A DNA stretch of 64,000 bases, taken from assembly GCA_913030605.1 (NCBI GenBank), contig CAJWEZ010000007.1:1-64000 (forward strand). The letters are read 5' to 3'. The DNA comes from an uncultured Spirochaeta sp. GTDB lineage: Bacteria; Spirochaetota; Spirochaetia; DSM-27196; Alkalispirochaetaceae. The notes below the pieces were generated by a model, which was given only the letters and a program-made list of their open reading frames with translations, was not told where the DNA came from and made no database searches. Both the position numbers and the translations under genes were made by a program. Shown piece by piece: positions 47,505 to 57,690 of the stretch; positions within the stretch are counted from its first letter, which is position 1, and each line of letters begins with the position of its first letter.

Positions 47505-49989
47505 CATTCTGATCGTCGAAGACGAAAGCATCGTCGCACTCGACCTGGAGCACCGTCTGCGAATCATGGGGTTCGACGTCGTGGGCCAGGCCGGCACGGG
47601 GGCCGCCGCGATCGAACTCGCCGCCAACGAACAGCCTGACCTGGTCCTCATGGATATCCAGCTGCGGGGTGAGATCGACGGAATCGGGGCGGCCGACCGA
47701 ATCCAACGGGACTGCAATGTGCCGGTGATCTTCCTGACGGCGTTCTCCGATGGCGAAAGCCTGGAGCGGGCGAAACGGTCGCAGGCCTACGGTTATCTCC
47801 TCAAACCGTTTCAGGAGCGTGAACTGGCGATCGCGATCGAGCTTGCGCTGTACAAACACGGCGCGGAGCAGGAGTTGCGGCGGAGTCGGATGCTCCTGGA
47901 CGTCACCGTGAACAACATCGCCGAAGGCGTGATCACCACGAATCACGACGACCGGGTGATTCTGATGAACCAGGCAGCGGAAGCGTTCACGGGGAGACCG
48001 TTCTCCGAGGTCTCGGGACAGCCCCTGTCGGAGGTCCTCCGCACGCGGGTGGCCAAACACGAGGGCGCCGCGGCCGACTGGTTCGACCTGGAGTCGGCCG
48101 ACGGGACACGCCGCGTCGTCGCGATCACCACGACCACGCTGGCGAGCGACGACTCCGTGGAAAGCGCCCGCGTTGTGGTCATTCGCGATGTCTCAACCGA
48201 TCTCGAGTACAACCGCCGCCTGATCGCGGCGAAGGAGGCCGCGGAGTCGGCGGCGACCGCCAAAAGTGATTTCCTTTCCCGGGTCAGCCATGAGCTGCGG
48301 ACGCCGTTGAACAGCATCATGGGGATGTCAGGCCTTATCCGCGATGTCGCCGGCTCGGGGCCCGTCGAGGAATATCTGCAGATACTTGATGGCGCCGCGC
48401 GACAGCTGAACACCCTCGTGGGGGATATCCTGGACCATGCGCGTTTCGAGTCCGGTAAGATGACGCTGCGGCGCGATCTGTTTGACCCGGTGACCGTGAT
48501 CGAACAGACGGTACGGAGTCACGCGGTGGAAGCCGAGGAGCGTGGACTGCGGATGGTGACGATCGTTGACCCTGCAACGCCACGGGCGGTGTACGGTGAC
48601 GAATCACGCCTGACGCAGATCGTTCGCAACCTGCTGTCCAATGCGCTGAAATTCACGTCGGCGGGGCACGTCGCGGTTACCGCGGGCGTGCCCGACGGTG
48701 GTGGTCTCCGGGTCGTGGTGGAGGACACGGGCCGTGGCATACCGGAGGCGGAGCAGGCGGGCATCTTCGACGATTTCAGTCAGGTGGAGCAGCCGGCGAC
48801 GCGGAACGCCGGTGGCGTGGGGCTTGGACTGGCGATCGTTCGCCGCCTCGTCGAGGCGATGGGAGGCACCGTCTCCGTGGCGTCGGTTCCGGCCCACGGC
48901 AGCTCGTTCTCCGTGGAACTGCCGCTCTCGGAGGCGGATCTTCCGGAGACGACGCAGCTCCGCCTCCCGGAGGTGGTCAACGCCGTTTCGATCGCCGTCA
49001 CCGACGACCGGCTGTTGTTCCGTGCCTGGGAGCCGTGGTGTCGCCATCTGGGTGTGGCGGTGGAACTCCGGACCGCGGAGGCGCTGTTCACGGGACTCTC
49101 CGACACCGGCGTCGTCGTGGTCGCGCGGGAGATCGAACAAAATCCGTCGGCGTCGACCGTGGTGAGCGTGTTGCCCCTGCGCCGTGTTCGGGGACGGGCA
49201 GCGCACGCGGAACACGGCGGTGATCGCGTGATCGCCGAGCCGGCGTCGGTGATCCGGATTCTGGAGACGCTGTCCCTGGACGGCGCCGTTCCGCGTGCGG
49301 CGGACGAGGCAACGGCCCGCGACGGGCGCGGACGTGGCGGGCCCGATGCAGCCGGGCGGAACGCAACGGGAATGGCGCCCTCCGGTCACGCCTCTACGCC
49401 GTTGCAGGTTCTCCTGGTGGACGATGACCGGGGCAATCTCCTTGTCCATCAACGCATCCTGGAGGGACGAAGTCACCTCGTGACGCCGGTTGTGTCCGGC
49501 GAGGCGGCCCTGGCTGCCCTGAGCGGCGAAGCGTTCGACTGTGCCATTCTGGACATCGAGATGCCCGATATGGATGGGTGGGAGCTTGCATCCAGGATCC
49601 GTGCCGGCGACGGCGGCGGCAGCGCTGTGGATATCGCTCTGGTGGCACTCACCGGGCACGCCGCCGAAGCGGTGGCGGGTCGCGGGGCTGCCGCCGGTTT
49701 TGACGCGGTCCTGACGAAACCGGTGGCTCCGGAGGCGGTCGATGCGATGCTCCGTCGCGTTGTTCGCGAACGGCAGGTGAAAACGACCCGTTCGGCGATC
49801 GCGGAGTTGGAGGATCTCGTGGACCGCGGGGAGCTGGAGACGGCGCGATTGCGGCTGCAGGAGCTCCGTGCGGTTCCGACGACCCCGGGGATGGCCGAAG
49901 CCAGTTTCCGGATGATGCTGGCGCTCCGACGGGGCGATACGAACACGATGGCGAAGCTTCTGTCGCAGATCGAAGAGGAGTTGGTGTGA
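47494..49989 (+). CDS. hybrid sensor kinase (REC-PAS-HisKA-HATPase-REC)
   Basis: 831-aa cytoplasmic hybrid kinase. An N-terminal receiver has D54 ([14 protein letters not shown]). PAS (about 130-235) leads to a HisKA helix with H266 in [16 protein letters not shown] and an HATPase domain ([29 protein letters not shown]). Residues about 490-600 look like a degenerate receiver ([18 protein letters not shown]) without phosphoacceptor. A complete receiver follows (about 635-755, D687 in [16 protein letters not shown]). The last 75 residues are a helical segment resembling an HPt domain that lacks a recognisable histidine. Embedded in the chemotaxis operon by overlaps at both ends. Confidence 0.9.
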   Translation: MATSILIVEDESIVALDLEHRLRIMGFDVVGQAGTGAAAIELAANEQPDLVLMDIQLRGEIDGIGAADRIQRDCNVPVIFLTAFSDGESLERAKRSQAYGYLLKPFQERELAIAIELALYKHGAEQELRRSRMLLDVTVNNIAEGVITTNHDDRVILMNQAAEAFTGRPFSEVSGQPLSEVLRTRVAKHEGAAADWFDLESADGTRRVVAITTTTLASDDSVESARVVVIRDVSTDLEYNRRLIAAKEAAESAATAKSDFLSRVSHELRTPLNSIMGMSGLIRDVAGSGPVEEYLQILDGAARQLNTLVGDILDHARFESGKMTLRRDLFDPVTVIEQTVRSHAVEAEERGLRMVTIVDPATPRAVYGDESRLTQIVRNLLSNALKFTSAGHVAVTAGVPDGGGLRVVVEDTGRGIPEAEQAGIFDDFSQVEQPATRNAGGVGLGLAIVRRLVEAMGGTVSVASVPAHGSSFSVELPLSEADLPETTQLRLPEVVNAVSIAVTDDRLLFRAWEPWCRHLGVAVELRTAEALFTGLSDTGVVVVAREIEQNPSASTVVSVLPLRRVRGRAAHAEHGGDRVIAEPASVIRILETLSLDGAVPRAADEATARDGRGRGGPDAAGRNATGMAPSGHASTPLQVLLVDDDRGNLLVHQRILEGRSHLVTPVVSGEAALAALSGEAFDCAILDIEMPDMDGWELASRIRAGDGGGSAVDIALVALTGHAAEAVAGRGAAAGFDAVLTKPVAPEAVDAMLRRVVRERQVKTTRSAIAELEDLVDRGELETARLRLQELRAVPTTPGMAEASFRMMLALRRGDTNTMAKLLSQIEEELV

Positions 49990-50408
49990 TGAGCGGAAGT
50001 CCGAACATGCGCGTACTGATCGTTGAGGACGATTTCGGGGGACGGCGATACCTGCAGATGATGCTTCGGGACCTCGCCAGATGCGACGTCGTCGTCGACG
50101 GACAGGAGGCCATTGAGGCATTCAGTCTTGCGTGGGAGGAGAATGACCCCTATCGGCTCATCCTCCTTGATATCATGATGCCGAACGTGGACGGCCAGAC
50201 CGCGTTGCGCGAGATTCGCGCCGTCGAAAAACGGATCGGGGTGCACGCAGCGGAACAGGTGAAGGTCATCATGACGACGGCGCTGGAAGATCCCAAGAAC
50301 GTGGTGGAAGCGTACTACCAGGGTGGGGCCGACTCCTACCTGGTAAAACCGATCGAGCGGGAAAAACTTTTCGCTCTCATGCGCGAACTCGGGCTGCGTC
50401 TTGAGTGA
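49989..50408 (+). CDS. CheY-like single-domain response regulator
   Basis: 139-aa receiver-only protein. VLIVEDDFGGRRYLQMMLRD supplies the acidic pair, YRLILLDIMMPNVDGQTALR the phosphoacceptor Asp, and KVIMTTALEDPKNVVEAYYQ then SYLVKPIEREKL the Thr and Lys switch residues. No output domain is present. It may be the operon's CheY or the phospho-target of one of the flanking hybrid kinases. The ATG at 49989 shares one base with the preceding stop (TGATG); a GTG 3 nt upstream is the alternative. Confidence 0.92.
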   Translation: MSGSPNMRVLIVEDDFGGRRYLQMMLRDLARCDVVVDGQEAIEAFSLAWEENDPYRLILLDIMMPNVDGQTALREIRAVEKRIGVHAAEQVKVIMTTALEDPKNVVEAYYQGGADSYLVKPIEREKLFALMRELGLRLE

Positions 50409-52296
50409 ACCGCGGTCCGCGACCGGCGAGGAAATCTTCGTGGTCGAGGACGAGCAGATCGTTGCCCTCGACATCCGGGTTCATCTGCAGCGGCTGGGTT
50501 ACACCGTCGGGGGCAGTTTTGCCGCCGCCGAGGACGTGCTGGAGGCGCTGCGGGCGAGGGCCGCCGCGGGGACTTCGCCCGATCTTGTGCTTATGGATAT
50601 CCATCTGCAGGGTGAGATGGACGGTGTAACCGCAGCCGGAATCATTCGTGAGGAGTTTCAGCTTCCGGTCATTCTGCTGACAGCCTACGCCGACGAGGAA
50701 ACGCTGGACCGTGCGAAAATCAGCGAACCGTTCGCGTACATTATCAAGCCCTTCGAGGCCCGGGAGCTGCGGACTGCGGTGGTCCTGGCCCTCTATCGCA
50801 ATCGTATGGAGCGTGAGATCCGGTCGCGGGAGGGGCTTCTCTCCGGCGTCCTGGCGTCGATCGATTCGGGCGTACTGGTGAGTGACCGGGACGGCGCAAT
50901 TCGCTACGCCAACGGAATCGCGAAACAGATTCTCCGGGCGACGGACGACGCCGGCATCGACTCCCTGATACCGGAGGATATCCGTCGGGCGGCGGTGAAC
51001 AGTCCGGGACCGGTACGGTGGTCGCCCCGGATGCGGGAAGACACCGTTGTCGAGCTGAGTGTCTCCGTGCTCGAGGAGCGTTCCACCTCCCTGGGTGGAG
51101 CGACGGTCTGGGTTCTGCGGGATATTACCGAGCGCATCCGGAACGAGAGTGCCCTGCGACAGAAGGACCAGCAACTGGCGCACGCGCAGCGCATGGACGC
51201 TGTAGGACGCATGTCCGGGGGGCTTGCCCACGACTTCAACAATCTGGTCACCGTGATCATGGGGTACACCAGACTGGTCCTTGACGATCTCGCTGAACAC
51301 CCGGATCTGGGCGAAATTCTGCGCAACGTGGACGGCATCTACCAGACCGCACGCCGGTCGGCGCAGCTCACGCGGCAGCTTCTGACCTTCAGTCGCGTAC
51401 AGCACCTCAACGCCGAACGGATTCAGCCGGACCGGGTGCTCTCGGAGAACCGCACCATGATCGAGGGGCTCATGCCGGAATACGTGAGTCTTCACCTGCA
51501 TCGGCGGGCGGGGGATGCGGCGATCCGGATCGATCGCACGCGATTTGAGCAGGTGGTGCTCAACCTTCTGCTGAACGCTCGGGACGCGATGCGCCACGGC
51601 GGTGAGATCACGCTATCCAGCGAGGTGATTCACCTCGAGCGACCCCTGGCGACCCTGACGCGAACGATCGAACCGGGGGCGTACCTGGTTCTGCGAGTCA
51701 CCGATACCGGTGAGGGTATCAGTCCCGAGCACCTTCCCCACGTGTTCGAGCCGTTTTTCACCACAAAGGAGTCCGAAAACGGCAGTGGATTCGGGCTCGC
51801 AACGGTCTACTCCGCGGTGGATGAGAGCGGTGGTGCGATCGATGTGGCGAGCACGGTCGGTCACGGGACGACCTTTGCGGTGTACCTGCCGTGTGTGGAT
51901 CCCGTCGAGCCCTCCGCCGACCGCCCCGGCGGGCCCGAGATCGAGGAGTCCGGAAGCGGAGCGATCCTTGTCGTCCAGGAGGAAGAGGCGATGCGCACGC
52001 TCATGGCGCGTGTGCTTCGCAGCCGCGGCTATACCCCGCTTCTGGCACGGTCGGTGGGCGACGGATTGCTCATGCTCGAGCGGAACGCCGAGACGCGGCT
52101 GGTAATCAGCGATCTTTCCGCACCGTTCCTCAGCGGTGCGGAGATCGTCCGTCGGTACCGCGAAGTGCTGGACGTGGCGGTCGTGCTGGTTCTCACCGGT
52201 GAACAACTGGAAGCCGGTCAGGCGGCGAGCCTCATGAAACCGTTCGAGCCGGCGGAACTCCTTCAGGTTGTGCGGCGGACGATCGACTCAACTTGA
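50401..52296 (+). CDS. hybrid sensor kinase (REC-PAS-HisKA-HATPase-REC-like)
   Basis: 631-aa cytoplasmic kinase. The N-terminal receiver has VEDEQIVALDIRVHLQRLGY and LVLMDIHLQGEMDG. A PAS-like domain (about 140-240) precedes a HisKA helix of the HDFNN type (AVGRMSGGLAHDFNNLVTVI) and HATPase (NLLLNARDAMRHGG, DTGEGISPEH, GSGFGLATV). The C-terminal receiver-like domain keeps the Asp (VISDLSAPFLSG) and Lys (SLMKPFEP), but the acidic pair is replaced by VVQEEEA. The start is TTG at 50401, overlapping the preceding stop; the next candidate lies well inside the receiver. Last gene of the operon. Confidence 0.88.
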   Translation: MSEPRSATGEEIFVVEDEQIVALDIRVHLQRLGYTVGGSFAAAEDVLEALRARAAAGTSPDLVLMDIHLQGEMDGVTAAGIIREEFQLPVILLTAYADEETLDRAKISEPFAYIIKPFEARELRTAVVLALYRNRMEREIRSREGLLSGVLASIDSGVLVSDRDGAIRYANGIAKQILRATDDAGIDSLIPEDIRRAAVNSPGPVRWSPRMREDTVVELSVSVLEERSTSLGGATVWVLRDITERIRNESALRQKDQQLAHAQRMDAVGRMSGGLAHDFNNLVTVIMGYTRLVLDDLAEHPDLGEILRNVDGIYQTARRSAQLTRQLLTFSRVQHLNAERIQPDRVLSENRTMIEGLMPEYVSLHLHRRAGDAAIRIDRTRFEQVVLNLLLNARDAMRHGGEITLSSEVIHLERPLATLTRTIEPGAYLVLRVTDTGEGISPEHLPHVFEPFFTTKESENGSGFGLATVYSAVDESGGAIDVASTVGHGTTFAVYLPCVDPVEPSADRPGGPEIEESGSGAILVVQEEEAMRTLMARVLRSRGYTPLLARSVGDGLLMLERNAETRLVISDLSAPFLSGAEIVRRYREVLDVAVVLVLTGEQLEAGQAASLMKPFEPAELLQVVRRTIDST

Positions 52297-52330
52297 ACAC
52301 GGTCCGTTCTCCGTAGTACAACGGAGCTTC

Positions 52331-54145
52331 ATGAGTTCACACGTCACACGCGAATTCGTTCGCAACTTCTGTATCATCGCGCATATCGACCACGGAAAAT
52401 CTACGCTTGCGGACCGCTTCATCCAGCGCTCGCACATCGTGGAAGACCGCGATTTTCACGATCAGCTGCTGGACTCGATGGACATCGAACGGGAACGCGG
52501 CATCACGATCAAGAGCCAGGCGGTAACGATGCCGATGGAAATCGGCGGTCGGGAATACCGTCTCAACCTGGTGGACACGCCGGGACACGTCGATTTTTCC
52601 TACGAAGTCAGCCGGGCGATCTCTTCCTGCGAAGGCGCAATACTGCTGATCGATGCCGCCCAGGGCGTGGAAGCACAGACGCTCAGTAACCTCTACCTGG
52701 CGCTGGAACACGACCTGGAGATCATCCCCGTTCTCAACAAGATCGACCTCCCCGCCGCGGACGTAGACATGTGTCTTCACCAGATCGAACACGATCTGGG
52801 TCTCGACCCCGACGAGGTGATTCAGGTCAGCGGGAAGACCGGTTTCGGCGTGGACGCGCTGCTGGAGGCGCTGGTGGCGCGTATTCCGCCGCCTTCGGGG
52901 GATGCGGACCGGGCCCTTCAGGCACTCGTGTTCGACAGCCACTACGACCCGTACCGCGGTGTCGTGGTCCACATCCGCGTATTCGACGGCAGTATCAAAC
53001 CCGGAGACACGATCGAAATGTGGTCCAACGGCGCGCAGTACGAGGTGGAGGAAACCGGAAAGTTCAAGATCACGCTTGAACGGGTTCCGGAGCTGGCCGC
53101 CGGCGATGTCGGCTACATTATTGCCGGGATAAAAACGATCCGCGACGTGCGGGTCGGCGACACGGTGACGCGTCCGGACAAACGCTGCGATGGGCCGCTT
53201 CCGGGTTTCCGTGAGGTCAAACCGGTCGTCTTTTCCTCGATCTACCCGGTGGACAGCAACGACTACCAGGAGCTGATCCGGGCGATGGACAAGCTCAAGC
53301 TCAACGACGCCTCCCTCGTCTTCGAGAAGGACAACTCAGCGGCGCTGGGATTCGGGTTCCGGTGCGGATTTCTCGGTATGCTGCACCTGGAAGTGGTTCA
53401 GGAACGGTTGGAGCGTGAGTTCGATCTCAACCTCGTGATCACCGCACCGTCGGTTCAGTATCGCATAACGCTTGTGGACGGAACCGAGGTATCGGTGAAC
53501 AGCCCTCTTGAGTTCCCCGAGTCCGGAACGGTCCAGGAATCGCGCGAACCGTATATCAAGGCGTCGATCATCACCCCGGACACGTTTCTGGGGCAGATGC
53601 TGACGCTCTGCAACGATCGTCGCGGAATCCAGAAGGACATGATCTATCTCGATACCTCCCGTGTTGAGGTCATCTTTGAGATGCCGCTGTCGGAGGTGCT
53701 CTTCGATTTCTACGACAACCTGAAATCGCTCTCCCGGGGCTACGCATCGTTCGACTACGAGATGCTCGACTACCGCCCCGTCGATCTGGTCCGCCTGGAC
53801 ATCCTGGTGAACGGAGCCAGCGTGGACGCCCTGTCCATGCTCGTGTATCGCGGAAACGCCGAGATGCGGGCGCGGGCCGCGTGCAAACAGCTGAGGAACG
53901 AGATTCCGCGACAGCAGTTCAAGATTCCGATCCAGGGAGCGATCGGGGCAAAGATTATCGCCCGCGAGACGATTCCCGCTCTGCGCAAGGACGTTACCGC
54001 GAAATGTTACGGTGGCGACATTTCGCGGAAGCGGAAACTGCTGGAAAAGCAGAAGGAAGGCAAGAAGCGGATGAAGATGGTCGGGAACGTCGAACTCCCG
54101 CAGTCCGCGTTTTTGTCCGTTCTTCGGGGGACTCCGGAGGAATAG
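52331..54145 (+). CDS. lepA: elongation factor 4 (LepA)
   Basis: 604-aa translational GTPase. G1 is AHIDHGKST, the switch regions ERERGITIKSQAV and VDTPGHVDFSYEVS, and G4 NKIDLPAAD. The EF-G-like domains V and the LepA-specific C-terminal domain (RKRKLLEKQKEGKKRMKMVG) are complete. The ATG at 52331 follows ACGGAGC and gives the normal N-terminus FVRNFCIIAHIDHGK; earlier ATG lies in the kinase gene. It is 35 nt after the signalling operon and convergent with the MAF-like gene. Confidence 0.97.
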   Translation: MSSHVTREFVRNFCIIAHIDHGKSTLADRFIQRSHIVEDRDFHDQLLDSMDIERERGITIKSQAVTMPMEIGGREYRLNLVDTPGHVDFSYEVSRAISSCEGAILLIDAAQGVEAQTLSNLYLALEHDLEIIPVLNKIDLPAADVDMCLHQIEHDLGLDPDEVIQVSGKTGFGVDALLEALVARIPPPSGDADRALQALVFDSHYDPYRGVVVHIRVFDGSIKPGDTIEMWSNGAQYEVEETGKFKITLERVPELAAGDVGYIIAGIKTIRDVRVGDTVTRPDKRCDGPLPGFREVKPVVFSSIYPVDSNDYQELIRAMDKLKLNDASLVFEKDNSAALGFGFRCGFLGMLHLEVVQERLEREFDLNLVITAPSVQYRITLVDGTEVSVNSPLEFPESGTVQESREPYIKASIITPDTFLGQMLTLCNDRRGIQKDMIYLDTSRVEVIFEMPLSEVLFDFYDNLKSLSRGYASFDYEMLDYRPVDLVRLDILVNGASVDALSMLVYRGNAEMRARAACKQLRNEIPRQQFKIPIQGAIGAKIIARETIPALRKDVTAKCYGGDISRKRKLLEKQKEGKKRMKMVGNVELPQSAFLSVLRGTPEE

Positions 54146-54166
54146 CCACTTCCGTTGGCGCGGGAC

Positions 54167-55834
54167 TCACTCTGCGGCGCAGTGCAGCGCCCGTTCGGCA
54201 CGTCGCCTGAGGTCCCGAACCGCCCGCAGGATGCGCGGGCGGTGCAGTTCGATCCAGTCGCGGCGCAGCGTCATCAGCGGCCACTGCGGCAAATCCATCA
54301 CAGCACAGTCCAGTCCGGCGTCGAGGTAGGCAGCGGCGGCGGGGTCGGCAAGACGAGACTCCTGGTCCGTGAGGCGTAGAACAAGGGCACGCAGCGCCGT
54401 CAGGCGCCGTGCCGCGGCAGTGTCATCGTCGGGATCCGGGCCGGGTGCCGGTGGAGCGTCGCCGGTTACCGGGGCGCTCGACTCCAGTTCCAGCCACCGC
54501 GTTACAGGGGCGTCGCCGGGGAACGCATCGCTTCCGATGGTGAGCCCCTCGGCGCCGGCAGCATGGAAGAATGACCCCGGAAGGCGTTCGACGCTCTGCC
54601 TCAACAGACGTGCCTGGTCCGCAAGCACGGCGTCGCCGGGGCGTACGCTGCCGTCCCGCAGTGTCACCGCGCGCCAGGGCCTCGCCAGGACGCGATCGTG
54701 ACCGTCGCGATGTGTCAGCCGCGAGGTGGACCGTCGGACGGCGCGGTCACCGGGACTCATGCGGGCGTGCGTTTTCGGCGGACGGTACCAGAAATCGATC
54801 CCCACACAGAACACGGCGCGCACGCCGAGACGCTCGGTGAGAAGGTGGAGCGCCGCGGGAGCAACCGATCCGCGTGGCGGCAGCACCGGAAACCCCGCAA
54901 GGAGCTCCGCGAGCTCCGGATCCCGGAACAGTGCGTTCTCTGAGAACCGCGAAACAAACCAGAATCGCCGATCCGCGGGAACCCGGCGCGGAACGCTGAA
55001 ATGGACCGTTGCGTCGAGCAGGAACGCGGTGTTCTCCCACCGCCACGGGAGGAGATCGGCGGCGTTCGCAAGCTGACCGTCCATGGCCACGACCATGTCG
55101 GGGGTGACGCCGGCAGCCGCGAGCGTCGGCAACGCGGTGTCCAGCGCCACGAGTGAGACATCCGCCCGGTGGCGCCGACCGTAGGCGGGAAACAGACGAC
55201 GCAGCTCCCCGAGATGGTCTTCCAGGGACGGTCCGGCGCCGACAAGTACCGCCCGCCGCGGGATCCGGCCGCGGAGCGCATCGACCGGCAATCCAGCGAG
55301 GGTGGCGTTTCGCACCACATTGGACATCCAGCGCCGCAGGAGACGGATCTCCGTTCCGCGGTTCTGCCAGAACCGCATGGCGGAGTCCACAAGCTGCTCC
55401 TCCAGCCGGAGATATCCGTCGCGGTGGAGGCGGGCGCCACCGGTAAGGTACACCGTGGAAACCCGCCGGAGCCCGGTTGTACGGATCAGGTGTTCACCGG
55501 CCGTGACGGCCGCCGACGTTCCCGTGGCGTAGACGAAGCGGCGGGACGACGCCGGCGGATGCCAGGGACGAGTCACCCTGCCGAGATCGTCGTCCAGCTC
55601 AACCGCCAGAACCGCGCAGGTCTCCGGAACACGAGCGAGCCATTCATCAACGGCGTCGCCGTGAAGCGGTGAGCAGAGAATTACCAGGGTCTGGGGCGCA
55701 ATCTCGGTGGGGACGGGGAGACGCCGGCGGATCGATGCCGCCGGGTCCGGACCGGTGAGCGGGCGACCATCGGCGTAAATAACCGGCCCCTGGGGGCCGG
55801 TCACGATCTCAACGCGCGAGGTGGTTCCCGCCAC
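54167..55834 (-). CDS. DUF115/MAF-like motility accessory protein
   Basis: 555-aa protein of the MAF_flag10/DUF115 (6-hydroxymethylpterin-pyrophosphokinase MptE-like) superfamily. The core, AVLVGAGPSLEDHLGELRRL followed by VSLVALDTALPTLAAAGVTP and DMVVAMDGQ, matches the nucleotide-sugar-binding fold of flagellin-modifying MAF proteins of Campylobacter and spirochaetes. The later SVAPAALHLLTERLGVRAVF...CVGIDFWY matches the same family. The C-terminal about 100 residues are Arg-rich and helical. The start is GTG at 55834, 8 nt after the foldase gene and preceded by GAGGG. A role in flagellin glycosylation is inferred. Confidence 0.75.
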   Translation of the reverse strand: MAGTTSRVEIVTGPQGPVIYADGRPLTGPDPAASIRRRLPVPTEIAPQTLVILCSPLHGDAVDEWLARVPETCAVLAVELDDDLGRVTRPWHPPASSRRFVYATGTSAAVTAGEHLIRTTGLRRVSTVYLTGGARLHRDGYLRLEEQLVDSAMRFWQNRGTEIRLLRRWMSNVVRNATLAGLPVDALRGRIPRRAVLVGAGPSLEDHLGELRRLFPAYGRRHRADVSLVALDTALPTLAAAGVTPDMVVAMDGQLANAADLLPWRWENTAFLLDATVHFSVPRRVPADRRFWFVSRFSENALFRDPELAELLAGFPVLPPRGSVAPAALHLLTERLGVRAVFCVGIDFWYRPPKTHARMSPGDRAVRRSTSRLTHRDGHDRVLARPWRAVTLRDGSVRPGDAVLADQARLLRQSVERLPGSFFHAAGAEGLTIGSDAFPGDAPVTRWLELESSAPVTGDAPPAPGPDPDDDTAAARRLTALRALVLRLTDQESRLADPAAAAYLDAGLDCAVMDLPQWPLMTLRRDWIELHRPRILRAVRDLRRRAERALHCAAE

Positions 55835-55842
55835 GGCGGCCC

Positions 55843-57348
55843 TCAGTTGGAGTTGGGGCCAAGCACGTAGCGGTTAAATGCCTGGGCGAAGTTGTCCTCG
55901 AGACGGCGGTCGTCGACAAACGCCGTCTGCAGGGCGTCGCTCTTGAACTGCCGTTCGAGGGAGCCGTAGTAGTCGCGAATGAACGCCACGTTGGACTCCT
56001 GAGCCGGCCGTTCCTCCCGGAGGCGCATGATGAGCACCGACTGCCGCAGGACCACCGGATCGCTGATTTCGTCGGCAGCGAGGCCAAAGGCGCTCTCGAA
56101 GAAATCCTGACGGTACGCGGCGTCGGCGAGGTCGGGGATCTGCGCGCTCTGCAGCTGACCGAACAGCTGGATATTGCCGTAGTTGATCGGAAAGAACGGC
56201 GTGTTCAGGATCGTTCGGTCGGCTCCGTCTGCTGCGGTCGCAAACCCGTCGGTGCGAGCCTGCGTGGCGAACGACTCCGCCTCGGCTCGAACGTAGTCCT
56301 GGATCCGGCCCTGCTCAAAGTTCTGCATGTACGTTCGGACATCGGCGATCGCGCCATCCGCCTGCGGGTCGAACGGAGCGGGTGCCGACAGTGCCTGATA
56401 GAACGCCCACCCCGCGGTGGTCTCCAGCGGCTCACTGGTGTCCCCCGGTTGAAGGTCCAGCAGTTTCTGAAGGTCATCGGGGTTCGTCAGTTCCTGCTGC
56501 AGCTCGTATCCGTACACGGGGCCGATCTGGCCGTCCTGGTCCGCGTACAGGTCCCGCGAGTAGGTCCGGGCAAGGTCCCCGATCGGGTTTCCCGGCTGAA
56601 GCGCCTGCTCGCGGATCTGACTCGCTTCGTCTTCGCTGCTCAGCGTGACGACGGCGAGATCGAGGGTGGTAAACAGCTGGTCGTTCTCGCTGGCGAACGT
56701 CCGGACCTGCTCAGCGGGAAACTCGGTAAACGGAAAGCGCACGACCTCGAAGGAGCGTTCCGGACCGCTCATCTCTGCGACGAACTGCTTCTCGCCGTCG
56801 GAGCTCTCTGCTCCCGCCAGCACGTCGCGGATCACCTGGTCGAAAATCGCGCTTTCGCGGTGGTAATTCCTCAGTTGAAACCGCTCCTGATTGCCGATGT
56901 TCTGGTAGGCCTGGGTGTCAAACCGACCGTTCACCTGAAAGCGCGGGTCGGAGGCGATCAGCTCATCGACGCGCTCGGAGGACACGTCCATGCCGGCGCG
57001 GTCTGCGGCCTGAAGGACCGCGGTGTGCAGGACGGCGCGGTTGAACGCTTCCCGCCACGCAATGCGAAGCTGGAGCTCGAGGTTTGCCTGGTTTCCGGAA
57101 TCGCGCAGGGACTGGGCAATCGCCTCATACTGTCGGGCGAAGAAGTTGCCGGGCTGGTACCTGATCTCCTCGTTGCCGTAGCGACCGAACACCAGGTGAC
57201 TGCGTCCGGCGGTTCGTGTAACGACCGGCGCACCGATGAAGGTTACAATGACGATTGCCAGGATAATGAGGCTTCCGATGTACAGCCCCCGGCTGCGCGT
57301 GTGCGTGCTTCGGGGCGTCTTTTTCTCGGGATTTCGGGGCTCTGCCAT
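55843..57348 (-). CDS. membrane-anchored PpiD/SurA-like peptidyl-prolyl isomerase
   Basis: 501-aa periplasmic foldase with PpiD-like topology: a cytoplasmic basic start, one membrane helix (about 24-44, LYIGSLIILAIVIVTFIGAP), a SurA_N-like chaperone region (about 45-230) and a parvulin-like domain (about 245-340, NPIGDLARTYSRDLYADQDG and GWAFYQALS). Catalytic parvulin residues cannot be confirmed by eye, so it may be chaperone-only. The ATG at 57348 follows GGAAGGAC; upstream in-frame sequence runs into the promoter of the divergent tRNA-Pro. It is co-transcribed with the MAF-like gene. Confidence 0.8.
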   Translation of the reverse strand: MAEPRNPEKKTPRSTHTRSRGLYIGSLIILAIVIVTFIGAPVVTRTAGRSHLVFGRYGNEEIRYQPGNFFARQYEAIAQSLRDSGNQANLELQLRIAWREAFNRAVLHTAVLQAADRAGMDVSSERVDELIASDPRFQVNGRFDTQAYQNIGNQERFQLRNYHRESAIFDQVIRDVLAGAESSDGEKQFVAEMSGPERSFEVVRFPFTEFPAEQVRTFASENDQLFTTLDLAVVTLSSEDEASQIREQALQPGNPIGDLARTYSRDLYADQDGQIGPVYGYELQQELTNPDDLQKLLDLQPGDTSEPLETTAGWAFYQALSAPAPFDPQADGAIADVRTYMQNFEQGRIQDYVRAEAESFATQARTDGFATAADGADRTILNTPFFPINYGNIQLFGQLQSAQIPDLADAAYRQDFFESAFGLAADEISDPVVLRQSVLIMRLREERPAQESNVAFIRDYYGSLERQFKSDALQTAFVDDRRLEDNFAQAFNRYVLGPNSN

Positions 57349-57430
57349 TCGGTATCGATGTCCTTCCTGTGACGTACGTTGTGGAGCGCAAACGGTAGCA
57401 CGTGGCCCCGTGGGTGTCAACGAAATGGGG

Positions 57431-57459
57431 TTGACCACCACCGACGCTTCTGGTATGTT
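57431..57459 (+). promoter_or_regulatory. promoter of tRNA-Pro(CGG)
   Basis: TTGACC (57431-57436), 17-bp spacer, TATGTT (57454-57459), 12 bp before the tRNA. Confidence 0.6.
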
Positions 57460-57471
57460 CCCCTACGCATT

Positions 57472-57544
57472 CGGGCTGTAGCGCAGGGGCTAGCGCGCGC
57501 CGTTCGGGACGGTGAGGTCGGAGGTTCAAATCCTCTCAGCCCGA
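57472..57544 (+). tRNA. tRNA-Pro(CGG)
   Basis: Cloverleaf with acceptor CGGGCTG/CAGCCCG, D-stem GCGC/GCGC, anticodon stem CGCCG/CGGTG (one G-U) enclosing TTCGGGA (anticodon CGG, reads CCG), T-loop TTCAAAT and discriminator A. CCA is not encoded. Confidence 0.95.
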
Positions 57545-57557
57545 CATCAGGTCAACA

Positions 57558-57599
57558 GAACAAAAAAGGTCGTAGCACACGCTGCGACCTTTTTTGTTC
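57558..57599 (+). terminator. strong terminator after tRNA-Pro
   Basis: A 19-bp stem (57558-57576 with 57581-57599, one G-U pair, loop ACAC) contains A6 on its left arm and T6 on its right arm, so it can act in both directions. Confidence 0.92.
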
Positions 57600-57690
57600 T
57601 CCTGCGTTCTGCCCGCGGCCTGAGCCTTCCTTCCGTCGCGGCACTCAACTTCCACCGCCGGACTGCCGACAAGCTAGGCGGAAGAGCCGT

